NCBI GenBank assembly: GCA_041600735.1
Contig: JBFIJN010000382.1
Span: 1-8,793, forward strand
DNA length: 8,793 bases
Source: Paraliomyxa sp041600735
GTDB lineage: Bacteria > Myxococcota_A > Polyangia > Nannocystales > Nannocystaceae
Reading direction: 5' to 3'
Shown piece after piece: positions 1 through 6,111 of the stretch. The notes under the pieces are model-generated. The model was not told where the DNA came from and ran no database searches. It was given only the letters and a program-made list of their open reading frames with translations. The position numbers were made by a program, and so were the translations under genes. Each line of letters opens with the position of its first letter. Positions within the stretch are counted from its first letter, which is position 1.

Positions 1-863
1 CGGTGCTGCTCGCGGGGGCGCGTGCGGGCATGGGCGCTCATCTACGCCCGGGCACGCTGCTCGAAGAGGAGGCCTCGACCGCGCACTGCGTGGGGCTCAA
101 GCACACCATCCTGCTCTCGTTCGTGACGTTGGGCTCGCTCAGCAATTTTTGCGACGTGCTGATGGCCGGTGGCACCTCGCGTCGCGATCACTCCGAGGTG
201 GGGAGCGGCTTCATTCACTTCAACTTCACGCCGTGGGGCGAGCGCGGGGACAAGGCCACGCCGACGCTCGTCGGTGATGTCGCGCGCGGCGTGTTCTTGC
301 GCGAGCGCAGGATCTTCCTCGGTGGCGCGGGCGGCTTGGTGGGCCCCGGTAGCGTGGGCTATGGCTCGGTCACCGCGGCGGGGCAGGTCGTGCGTCGACC
401 GGTGGCGGCCGGGCGCCTCGTGCTCGGCGCCACGCCAGTCCTCGATCGACCGTTCACCCCGGCCAAGCTCGACGAGCTGCAGCCGCGGCTGCGACGCAAC
501 CTCGACTACATCGGGCAGCTGGTCGCGCTGCGAGCCTGGTATCGCCACGTTCGACTCGCGCGCGTGCCCGCGGGGGTGGAGCACGATGCGCTGCGCACGG
601 TGCTCGAAGCGGCCCATGCCCTGCTCGACACGTGCATCGACGAGCGAGTGGAGCGGCTGCGTGCGTTCGTGGGGGAGCGGGGCGGTGAGCTGCCCGAGCT
701 GGTGCTCGATCGCGTGCTCCCGCCGTGTCCGCTGCCGATCGAGCCTCAGAGCGGCGCGCAAGAGCACCTGGCGTGGGTTCGCGGGCTCGCGCCCGAGCAC
801 GTGGAGGCAGGGGTCGCGTGGTTGAGCGAGATCGCGGCGCGAGTCACGGGCGTGAGCGGCTGA
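1..863 (+). CDS. Sugar-nucleotidyltransferase-like protein, GlmU / UDP-GlcNAc pyrophosphorylase-like, C-terminal part (5' end outside window)
   Basis: This is the C-terminal 287 or so codons of a protein whose start lies left of the window; the frame is open from base 3 and stops with TGA at 861-863. Visible residues 1-135 have the short hydrophobic, glycine-rich periodicity of a left-handed parallel beta-helix (hexapeptide-repeat fold). Recognisable stretches are GLKHTILL (31-38), GSLSNFCDVLMAGG (44-57), HFNFTP (72-77), KATPTLVGDVARGV (84-97) and FLGGAGGLVGP (105-115). From memory these match bacterial proteins annotated as UDP-N-acetylglucosamine pyrophosphorylase or sugar-1-phosphate nucleotidyltransferase. 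Residues 150-286 are helical and Arg/Leu-rich. The N-terminal nucleotidyltransferase domain with its GxGxxMRS-type signature would lie outside the window, so the activity (UDP-sugar synthesis in the cytoplasm) is inferred from the helix region only. A 60-bp gap separates it from the next gene on the same strand. Confidence 0.8.
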   Translation, partial: VLLAGARAGMGAHLRPGTLLEEEASTAHCVGLKHTILLSFVTLGSLSNFCDVLMAGGTSRRDHSEVGSGFIHFNFTPWGERGDKATPTLVGDVARGVFLRERRIFLGGAGGLVGPGSVGYGSVTAAGQVVRRPVAAGRLVLGATPVLDRPFTPAKLDELQPRLRRNLDYIGQLVALRAWYRHVRLARVPAGVEHDALRTVLEAAHALLDTCIDERVERLRAFVGERGGELPELVLDRVLPPCPLPIEPQSGAQEHLAWVRGLAPEHVEAGVAWLSEIAARVTGVSG

Positions 864-922
864 GCGCGAGCCAATCGGTCCCTGCGGCGGGGTCGCGGCC
901 GTCGCTCGGGCGTTGCGTGGGC

Positions 923-928
923 TATGAT
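923..928 (+). promoter_or_regulatory. -10-like box TATGAT overlapping the first ATG codons
   Basis: TATGAT differs from the sigma-70 consensus TATAAT at one base. It overlaps the tandem ATG ATG at 924-929. If it is a real -10, transcription would begin near 935, after those ATGs, and the TTG at 936 would be the first in-frame start (7 nt after the box). No good -35 is visible 16-18 bp upstream, so the call is tentative. Confidence 0.4.
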
Positions 929-2216
929 GCCGAGCTTGTCGTCGCCGTCGTCCATCGCCGAGATCGGCCTGCGGTTCGGGCTCACGGCGTTGCTGCTGAC
1001 GGGGCTCGGCCGCGAGGCTGCGGGAGCCGAGCCGGCGGAGCGTGAGCGCGGGTCGGCGGCGCCGCGCGAGGAAGCTTCGGATCCGAGCGAGGTCGATGAC
1101 GCTGCGGGCGTGGTCGAGCGGGATGCGGCCAGCGCTCGCGCGGACGAGCCCCGCGGGGATCCGCCCGAAGCCGAGGACGACGACGGGATCGGCGACGTCG
1201 CGAGCGAGCCAGCCGCGCGCGCAGATGCGGCAAGCGAGGAGCCGCCCGCGGCCACGGCTGGGCCCTACGGCGGGGCGTTGCCCTCGGGTCAGGCCAAGAC
1301 CGACGACGAGCCCGTCGACGAGGCGGAGCTCGAAGAGGCCCGACGCGGTGGTCGTCGAGCCGGCCGTCGCAGCGAGCGAGCCGAGCGCGACGCGGGGCAG
1401 TGGCAAGTGTTCGCGCCCTACCCCGAGCTCGGGTCGATCCGCTATCGCGACCCCGAGACGCGGCGCACCCTGTGGATGGGGGTCGACGTCTCCGCCACGT
1501 ACCTCCCGACCTCGCTGGGGCTCTCGGACACCGCGGTGTGGACGGTTCGTCCCGCGGGTGCGTGGGCCCTGGCGCTCACGCCCTGGCTCGCGCTGGGTGG
1601 GCGTCACGAGCTGGCTTGGTACGATGCCGGGGATCGCCGCATCCGCGTGCACGGGCATCAGGTCGAGCTGTCGAGTCGCCCGCTCGCCGCCGCGCGCAGC
1701 ACCGACGCGGTCGATGATCGCTTGGCCGTAGGGGTGACCACCCATGCGATCCAGTGGAGCGACGATGCCGGCGTGATCACCAACCCAGCCGGTCAGCAAG
1801 ACACCATCCTTCACTTCGGCTACGGCCTCGATCACCTGCTGGGCACGCGCTGGCGCCTCGGCTGGCACGTGCAGGGGCGCTACGCCTGGGTCGCGAGCGA
1901 TACCCAGCGTCATGCGCGAGTGAGCACGCGCCTGGCCTTCCACCCCCGCCCCGCCCATCGGCTCTCGCTCGACGCGGTCGGCTACTACGTGAACCGCGAC
2001 GCCGGGATCGACCCGCCGCTCGCGCGAAACTCGTTCTACGGCCAGCTGGGCCTGGGCTACGCCTGGGTAGGCCGCGCCGGCGTGGGCCCGTGGACCCGGG
2101 TGCGCGCGACCTCTGGCTTCATGAGCGGCGAGGCCCCGGTCTACGAGCTGCGCAGTGAGTCGCTGGCCGCGGGCTACGGCGAGGTCCTCGTGGGCATGCT
2201 GGCGCGCTGGCCGTGA
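924..2216 (+). CDS. Exported protein with acidic linker and predicted outer-membrane beta-barrel domain
   Basis: The protein is 430 aa from ATG 924. Residues 14-35 form a signal peptide (hydrophobic GLTALLLTGLG, then a possible AGA|EP cleavage site). Residues 36-158 are low complexity and rich in Asp, Glu, Ala and Arg, with a basic RRGGRRAGRR patch at 140-149, and look disordered. Residues 180-430 show alternating polar/hydrophobic residues, frequent aromatics and Gly (for example LGYAWVGRAGVGPW), and a C-terminus ending in short amphipathic strands. This is what a small outer-membrane barrel looks like. I do not recognise a named family, so a transport or structural role is unknown. The start is uncertain: ATG 924, ATG 927 or TTG 936 all keep the signal peptide, none has a clear Shine-Dalgarno sequence, and a -10-like TATGAT overlaps the ATGs. 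Confidence 0.75.
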   Translation: MMPSLSSPSSIAEIGLRFGLTALLLTGLGREAAGAEPAERERGSAAPREEASDPSEVDDAAGVVERDAASARADEPRGDPPEAEDDDGIGDVASEPAARADAASEEPPAATAGPYGGALPSGQAKTDDEPVDEAELEEARRGGRRAGRRSERAERDAGQWQVFAPYPELGSIRYRDPETRRTLWMGVDVSATYLPTSLGLSDTAVWTVRPAGAWALALTPWLALGGRHELAWYDAGDRRIRVHGHQVELSSRPLAAARSTDAVDDRLAVGVTTHAIQWSDDAGVITNPAGQQDTILHFGYGLDHLLGTRWRLGWHVQGRYAWVASDTQRHARVSTRLAFHPRPAHRLSLDAVGYYVNRDAGIDPPLARNSFYGQLGLGYAWVGRAGVGPWTRVRATSGFMSGEAPVYELRSESLAAGYGEVLVGMLARWP

Positions 2217-2291
2217 GCGGAGGCTGGCCGCGGGGCTCGATCTCACGCGACCGGGGAACCGATCGAGGGGCTCGTTCGTCTCCTACCGGGC

Positions 2292-2618
2292 ATGCGACAC
2301 GTACGTGGGCTGACATCGGTGTTGGCGTTGGCGGTGGGCTCGAGCTGGAGCTCCACCGCCTCGGCTTGTGGAATGAGCGGACTTGGCGCAGGGATGGTCG
2401 CCGCTGCGGCCCCGTCGCTGCTCATCGTGCTGCTGATGTCGATCGTGTCCCTCGTATCGATGCGGACCGCCGGGAAGGCCGTCGCTCGCATGCGTCGACG
2501 CAAGGAGAGCCGCGGGCTACGGGTGGGGCACATCGCGATCATGCTGGGCTTCGGGATCTCGGCGGCCGCGACGGTGCTGGCGGGGGGGTTGTTGCTGGCG
2601 CTGGTGCTGCTGGTCTAG
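2292..2618 (+). CDS. Small exported or inner-membrane protein with two membrane helices
   Basis: This 108-aa protein starts at ATG 2292. Residues 1-25 look like a signal peptide (basic MRHVRG start, hydrophobic core, then STASA before Cys26). Cys26 in TASAC is a poor lipobox because the -3 residue is Ala rather than Leu, so either signal peptidase I or II could cut. A first membrane helix spans about residues 41-58, a very basic loop follows (KAVARMRRRKESRGLR, 61-76, probably cytoplasmic), and a second helix fills 79-108 up to the C-terminus. No catalytic motif or named family is visible. It lies 75 bp after the barrel protein gene and may share its transcript. It ends 19 bp from the convergent gene at 2638. 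High G/C third positions support coding. Confidence 0.65.
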   Translation: MRHVRGLTSVLALAVGSSWSSTASACGMSGLGAGMVAAAAPSLLIVLLMSIVSLVSMRTAGKAVARMRRRKESRGLRVGHIAIMLGFGISAAATVLAGGLLLALVLLV

Positions 2619-2637
2619 GCGGGGCTGCTTGGCCTGG

Positions 2638-3222
2638 CTAGAGCTGCCGGGCGGCTTGGTGGAAGCTGTACAGCACTACAGCCAGCACGAGCACGAACAG
2701 ACCCGCGAAGGAGAGTCCTGCGACCAGGTAGTCCGCCTCTCCAGTGAGCTGCCACGCCAGCGTCCCGACGAGGGCGCACAGCACCGCGACGCCAGCGACT
2801 CCCGCCGCGGCGATCCGCTGCGATCGCCGACTTGGAGGGTCGAGCTTTCGCCAGCGAGCCAAGGTTTCGGGCGGCGGAAGCTCGAACCTCAGTGTATTGC
2901 CGTCGAGATTGAGCATCACATATCTGCGATGCAGCAATTGCAGATGGGTCCAGGTCCAGTCTGCGCCCAGCATGAACCCCTCCCGAGCGCACACCAGCTC
3001 CTCGAGGTCCGCCGCCAGCGTCGGCGAGCCAACGACCTCCAGCTCGGCTCGGGAAAGCTCGATGCGGGTCGTCACCAGACCGAGCGCCACCTCGAGCACG
3101 ACCGAGCGCCAGCCCGAGGTCGGGATGAACGCGGCCACGTCGGTGGCGAGCACGACGAACCCCTCACGGAGGCGCCCGCCGCAGGTTTGGGTGGCCCGCA
3201 ACACTGCGGGAGTCGCAGTCAT
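2638..3222 (-). CDS. Membrane protein of unknown function: soluble N-terminal domain plus two C-terminal helices
   Basis: This 194-aa protein starts at ATG 3222, the first start in the frame. Residues 15-100 form a soluble domain of short predicted strands (GRLREGFVVLATDVAAFIP, then EVALGLVTTRIEL and VCAREGFML) that recalls small PH/GRAM-like barrels; that resemblance is my impression, not a family match. Residues 111-128 are a Pro-rich connector ending in ARWRKLDPPSRR, a basic stretch expected on the cytoplasmic side. Two membrane helices follow at about 138-159 and 165-186, joined by a short acidic loop (GEADY), leaving a short C-terminal tail. There is no signal peptide, so the soluble domain is probably cytoplasmic. 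No clear ribosome-binding site is seen. The neighbouring SMP-30-like gene upstream on the same strand stops 121 bp before it. Confidence 0.65.
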   Translation of the reverse strand: MTATPAVLRATQTCGGRLREGFVVLATDVAAFIPTSGWRSVVLEVALGLVTTRIELSRAELEVVGSPTLAADLEELVCAREGFMLGADWTWTHLQLLHRRYVMLNLDGNTLRFELPPPETLARWRKLDPPSRRSQRIAAAGVAGVAVLCALVGTLAWQLTGEADYLVAGLSFAGLFVLVLAVVLYSFHQAARQL

Positions 3223-3343
3223 CGCCAGAGGGGACGGCGATCTTGGCCGGCGATCGCACGAGAACAGCGATTTCTCCTCTCGGCCGAGGATGGGGGCGGG
3301 AAACGAGCCCTCCTCGGCACCGCGTCCTCTGCGCGGCGGCCGC

Positions 3344-4291
3344 TCAGGTACCGGCCGGGTAGTTCTCGCCCTTCTCGCTCACCGCGATGCGCAGCAGCGA
3401 GACGGGAGCGGACGGACCTGCGCCGAAGCCGAAGTTGGTGACGTAGACGGCCTTCTTGTCGCCGCCGTGCTGACCGAATGCGATCGTGGCGGGGAACACG
3501 AGCCCGTCACTGGCATCGGCAATGGTCGTGGTCGCACCCGTCTGGCGATCGACGCGGAGCACGGACGAGCTGAAGTTGGCCACCACGTACACGTCACCGC
3601 TCTTGCCGAGCGCCAGGCCGTCGGCGCCGCGCAGGTGCTCGCCCGCGGCCACGACCGAGATCACACCAGCCATGCCGCCGTCGTCGTCGATCTCCAAGAC
3701 GGCCGGCACCTGCGAGTTGGTGACCAGCACCGACTGGGTCTCGTCGTCGTAGGTGATCCCGTTGACACCGATCGGGAACGGCACCGGCGACATGTCGACG
3801 TCGCCCACGAGCAGCGGATCGCTCACCCACAGCTCCGGGGTGGTCGTGCCGGCGGCCACACGGTACACCGCGCCGCCGATCGACTCGGTCACGAACATGT
3901 TGCCGTCTTCGTCGAAGGTGATGTCGTTGGGGAACCCGGGCAGCGCGACCACGCGCGCGATGCTGCCGTTGCCGTACACCCGCCACACGCCCGACGTCTC
4001 CTCGACGAACGAGGCGAGCACCACGTAGAGGTCGTCGCCGTCGAAGGCCATGCCGAGCAGGAAGCCGAAGCCCACGTCGAAATTGGCCACGGTGGAGCCC
4101 ACGCCCGTCTTGCGATCGATACGTCGCAGCTCGCCGGTGCCGGCCAGGGTCACGTAGAGGTCACCCTTCGCGCTCACCGCGACGCCCTCGGGGAGCTGAC
4201 CCATCGAGGCGTCGTAGCTCTCGATGACCGTCACTGGTGAGGCAGCAGCCGGGGCGAGGAACAAGGCGAGCGAGCCAAGGATCGAGAGCAT
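3344..4291 (-). CDS. Exported SMP-30/gluconolactonase-like six-bladed beta-propeller
   Basis: From ATG 4291 the protein is 315 aa. Residues 1-18 are a signal peptide ending near PAAAS; its n-region has no Lys or Arg, which is unusual. The rest is a run of propeller strands of the type GVAVSAKGDLYVT, GMAFDGDDLYVV, DITFDEDGNMFVT, GITYDDETQSVLVT and GLALGKSGDVYVV. SMP-30 enzymes bind a divalent metal and substrate through Glu18, Asn103, Asn154 and Asp204 (human numbering). Here Glu35 (LPEGVA), Asn122 (FPNDI), Asn177 (GVNGI) and Asp224 (GADGL) occur in the same order with nearly the same spacing (87, 55 and 47 residues against 85, 51 and 50). A hydrolase of a lactone or related ester in the periplasm is likely; the substrate is unknown. 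An upstream extension to a TTG at 4387 is open but would bury the signal peptide, so ATG 4291 was chosen. A non-catalytic NHL-like binding protein is the alternative. Confidence 0.8.
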   Translation of the reverse strand: MLSILGSLALFLAPAAASPVTVIESYDASMGQLPEGVAVSAKGDLYVTLAGTGELRRIDRKTGVGSTVANFDVGFGFLLGMAFDGDDLYVVLASFVEETSGVWRVYGNGSIARVVALPGFPNDITFDEDGNMFVTESIGGAVYRVAAGTTTPELWVSDPLLVGDVDMSPVPFPIGVNGITYDDETQSVLVTNSQVPAVLEIDDDGGMAGVISVVAAGEHLRGADGLALGKSGDVYVVANFSSSVLRVDRQTGATTTIADASDGLVFPATIAFGQHGGDKKAVYVTNFGFGAGPSAPVSLLRIAVSEKGENYPAGT

Positions 4292-4299
4292 GGTCTTTG

Positions 4300-4328
4300 T
4301 TCGTAGCGTGAGGCGGTGCTGGCGGCAA
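4300..4328 (-). promoter_or_regulatory. Candidate promoter of the SMP-30-like gene
   Basis: Reading on the minus strand there is TTGCCG (4328-4323), a 17-bp spacer, then TACGAA (4305-4300). The -35 matches consensus at four positions and the spacing is ideal; the -10 is weak because its last base is not T. The box ends 8 nt before ATG 4291, so the transcript would begin at or within a base or two of the start codon, and no Shine-Dalgarno sequence is present. Confidence 0.45.
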
Positions 4329-4384
4329 CGCCAAAGAGCGAGGACCCAAGTGGCCTGTCTCGGGTTTTCGCGCGCTTGCGCCCG

Positions 4385-4396
4385 CAACGTACGTTG
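4385..4396. repeat. Perfect 12-bp palindrome CAACGTACGTTG
   Basis: This is a perfect dyad in the 237-bp non-coding gap upstream of the SMP-30-like gene, about 57 bp upstream of its -35-like box. It could be a binding site for a dimeric regulator. The rest of the gap (4292-4528) shows no supported gene, terminator or RNA. Confidence 0.3.
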
Positions 4397-4528
4397 GCGC
4401 TCCGCATGAGGGGGAACCCCGAGGGTCCAGCCCGATCTCTGTGCTCATGCTTCCCAACCTCTCCCGCCGCGCAAGAGATCACGCACCGATCGAGACAGCT
4501 CGACGATCTCTGGTGACAGGCCGCGCCC

Positions 4529-4693
4529 TCAGGGCGGCAGCGCGCAGACGCCCACGTTCTCGAGCCCCGCGGGCGCCGAGCCGGGCTCGTACCATGCGCG
4601 GCAGACCTCATTGGGGTGCGTCGTGGCGCAGAGGAGATCGGCCATCGGATCGTCGAGGTCACACAGTGCCCTGCAGCACGCCGGACACGGGGG
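4529..4693 (-). pseudogene. Frameshifted 3' remnant of the Cys-rich lipoprotein gene
   Basis: After the lipoprotein frame stops at 4659, the adjacent frame (shifted by one base) continues as CDLDDPMADLLCATTHPNEV and on to a GVCALPP ending, with TGA at 4531-4529. About 39 of its last 44 codons end in G or C. It contributes three more cysteines plus the C-terminal VGVC motif region, consistent with the Cys-rich domain upstream. The point of shift lies between about 4663 and 4693. A C5 run at 4689-4693 (minus strand) is one likely slippage site, but good codon bias up to about 4670 favours a shift nearer GGCACTG. It could be a true mutation or an assembly error. Repaired, the protein would be close to 200 aa. 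Confidence 0.65.
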
Positions 4694-5129
4694 AGCCCTG
4701 CATCGTGCACGCGCCCCCCGGCTCGACCGGATCGGGGTCGAGCGGAGAGCACCGCGCGGACACCCACGCGTTTCCGCCGTCGTTGGCCCACGGCATGCAC
4801 TTCGAGCCACGCGGGCAGTCTTGCAAGACGTAGTCGCACTCGAAGAACGTGCAGTGGAACGAGGTGCCCCCGGGCGCCGCGCCGCAGCCGTCGGGGCGCG
4901 AGATGAACATGCCATCGGTGGTCTCCGCCGTGTCGACGCCCGTCGTGTCGGCCATGGTCGTGCCATCGGTCGTCGTGAGGGGCGGGCCCGTCGTGGGGCG
5001 ACCCGTGCTCGCGGACGAGCTCCCGTCGCTCCCTGTCGCATCGGTCTCACTCGGCACCGAGGGACCACAGGCCCCCGCGGCGGCGAGGACCAGCGCGAGC
5101 GCGGTGATGAGCGAGCGTGGCAGCGGCAT
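4659..5129 (-). CDS. Cys-rich lipoprotein with Ser/Thr/Asp tether, apparently truncated by a frameshift
   Basis: As read, the protein is 156 aa from ATG 5129. Residues 1-20 are a lipoprotein signal (basic MPLPR, hydrophobic ITALALVLAAAGA) with Cys21 as the lipidated residue; the lipobox AGAC is imperfect. Residues 22-75 are a Thr/Ser/Gly/Asp-rich tether. Residues 80-150 are a compact Cys-rich domain with Cys at 82, 93, 98, 105, 111, 127 and 141, including FHCTFFECDY and DCPRGSKCMPW. Lipoproteins with this layout are frequent in Nannocystaceae and are usually of unknown function. The reading stops at GVLQGTV, while the next frame carries an obvious continuation (listed separately). The start lies 28 bp downstream of the DsbA-like gene's stop on the same strand, so the two may form an operon. 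A GAGGA sequence 4-8 nt before the ATG is a possible ribosome-binding site, and it is buried in a hairpin. Confidence 0.7.
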   Translation of the reverse strand: MPLPRSLITALALVLAAAGACGPSVPSETDATGSDGSSSASTGRPTTGPPLTTTDGTTMADTTGVDTAETTDGMFISRPDGCGAAPGGTSFHCTFFECDYVLQDCPRGSKCMPWANDGGNAWVSARCSPLDPDPVEPGGACTMQGSPVSGVLQGTV

Positions 5130-5131
5130 GG

Positions 5132-5149
5132 ATCCTCGAGCACGAGGAT
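5132..5149 (-). promoter_or_regulatory. Perfect 7-bp hairpin overlapping the start region of the Cys-rich lipoprotein gene
   Basis: On the minus strand the arms ATCCTCG (5149-5143) and CGAGGAT (5138-5132) are perfect complements around a 4-nt loop TGCT. The 3' arm contains GAGGA, the only Shine-Dalgarno-like sequence for ATG 5129. In a transcript reading through from the DsbA-like gene, the hairpin would pair that site. A -10-like TATCCT (5150-5145) overlaps the 5' arm, so the dyad could instead be an operator. There is no T run, so a standard intrinsic terminator is unlikely. Confidence 0.4.
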
Positions 5150-5157
5150 ACCGCGAG

Positions 5158-6066
5158 CTAGAGCTTGGTACGACCTTCTGCGATCGTCACTTCGTAGACC
5201 TGCTCGGGCCGTACGCCACGCTCGACGAGCACGCGAGCCTTGGCCCGCTCCTCGTCGATGAGCGCCTTGAAGTTCTCGATCGGCTGCGCCCCCGACAAGA
5301 AGCGACCATTGACGAAGAACGCCGGGGTACCGCGAGCGCCGAGGGTCACCCCCTGCTCCTGCTCGGCCTCGATGCGCTGGCGGAGCGCAGGATCTCCGAC
5401 GTCCTTCTCGAAGCGACGGGAGTCGAGGCCCAGCTTCTTGGCCCACTTGCGCAGGCTCGCGTCTTCGAGCTCCTTTTGGTGCTCGAACAGTATGGCGTGC
5501 ATCTTCCAGAACGCGTCCTGGCGCCCGGCGGCCTCGGCCGCGAGCGCGGCTGGCATCGCATGGGGGTGGAAGCCGAGCGGGTTGTGCTTGTGCACGAGGC
5601 GAAGCTCGCGACCATACTCGCGCTCGAGCTGGGCCAGCGTGGCTTGCACCCTTGCGCTGTACGGGCACTGATAGTCGGTCCACATCACGATCGTCACCAG
5701 CGCATCCGCGCGGCCCTTGACGTGGGAATCACCGAGCGTGACCTTGTAGACCGCGGCCGGGTCGGGCTTGGCGGCCGCGGGCTTCATCGGCTTGGCCGCC
5801 TCGCGCTTCTCGAGCTCGGCCAGCCGCTCCGCCACGCCGTTGATGCCCTGGACCAAGGAGGTGCGCTCGATCTCCGCGCGCTCTTCGGTCGCGGCTTCTT
5901 GCACCTCGAGCTGCGCGATGCGCTCGTCGAGCGCCTTCTGCTGCGCGAGCACTTGGTCGAGCTGCGCCGAGAGCCCGGCGACCTCGGCCTTGGTCGGGCG
6001 ACAGCCCGGCATCAGCCCGAGCGATGCGAACGCGAGCGCCACGCAGATCTTCGTCGACCCTTGCAC
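5158..6066 (-). CDS. DsbA-like (Thioredoxin_4) lipoprotein with coiled-coil stalk and CPYS active site
   Basis: From GTG 6066 the protein is 302 aa. Residues 1-21 are a lipoprotein signal (Lys7, hydrophobic core, LMPGC) with Cys22 as lipid anchor. Residues 26-90 are a heptad-rich coiled coil (QLDQVLAQQKALDERIAQLE and following). A Lys/Pro/Ala linker leads to a thioredoxin-fold domain from about 105. The active site is DYQCPYSARV with Cys134 but Ser137 where DsbA has the second Cys. The helical insert has HNPLGFHPHAMPAALAAEAA, and the cis-Pro loop is GTPAFFVNG (Thr247-Pro248). The C-terminal FLSGAQPIENFKALID is typical of the family. Members oxidise, reduce or isomerise disulfides in the periplasm; a CxxS site suggests monothiol or isomerase/chaperone chemistry instead. 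The frame is open further upstream, but only the GTG gives a signal peptide at the N-terminus. It is divergent from the lipoprotein gene at 6175 and 28 bp upstream of the Cys-rich lipoprotein gene. Confidence 0.85.
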   Translation of the reverse strand: MQGSTKICVALAFASLGLMPGCRPTKAEVAGLSAQLDQVLAQQKALDERIAQLEVQEAATEERAEIERTSLVQGINGVAERLAELEKREAAKPMKPAAAKPDPAAVYKVTLGDSHVKGRADALVTIVMWTDYQCPYSARVQATLAQLEREYGRELRLVHKHNPLGFHPHAMPAALAAEAAGRQDAFWKMHAILFEHQKELEDASLRKWAKKLGLDSRRFEKDVGDPALRQRIEAEQEQGVTLGARGTPAFFVNGRFLSGAQPIENFKALIDEERAKARVLVERGVRPEQVYEVTIAEGRTKL

Positions 6067-6072
6067 TCTCGC

Positions 6073-6081
6073 TTCATACCA
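6073..6081 (-). promoter_or_regulatory. Extended -10-like box TGGTATGAA before the DsbA-like gene
   Basis: On the minus strand TGG precedes TATGAA (6078-6073), giving an extended -10 form. No good -35 is seen at 17 bp. The box ends 6 nt before GTG 6066, which again places the transcript start next to the start codon. The surrounding 108-bp intergenic region holds divergent promoters. Confidence 0.4.
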
Positions 6082-6111
6082 TCGAGCGGCTACCTTGGCT
6101 CCCCTGGCCAG

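Noticed and set aside
42..2246. A 734-codon open frame on the minus strand
   Set aside because: It is antisense to the beta-helix and barrel genes. Its product is Arg/His/Ala-rich with no domain, as expected from the opposite strand of high-GC genes.
2744..4240. A 498-codon open frame on the plus strand
   Set aside because: It runs antisense to two well-supported minus-strand genes, including the SMP-30-like gene with conserved ligand positions. The product is low-complexity, without recognisable motifs.
4292..4387. Extension of the SMP-30-like gene to a TTG at 4387
   Set aside because: It would put 32 mostly charged residues before the signal peptide and cover the best promoter-like sequence (TTGCCG, 17 bp, TACGAA).
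4524..4536. Dyad CGCCC-TCA-GGGCG centred on the stop of the frameshifted tail, considered as a terminator
   Set aside because: The stem is only 5 bp with a 3-nt loop and no T run follows on the minus strand.
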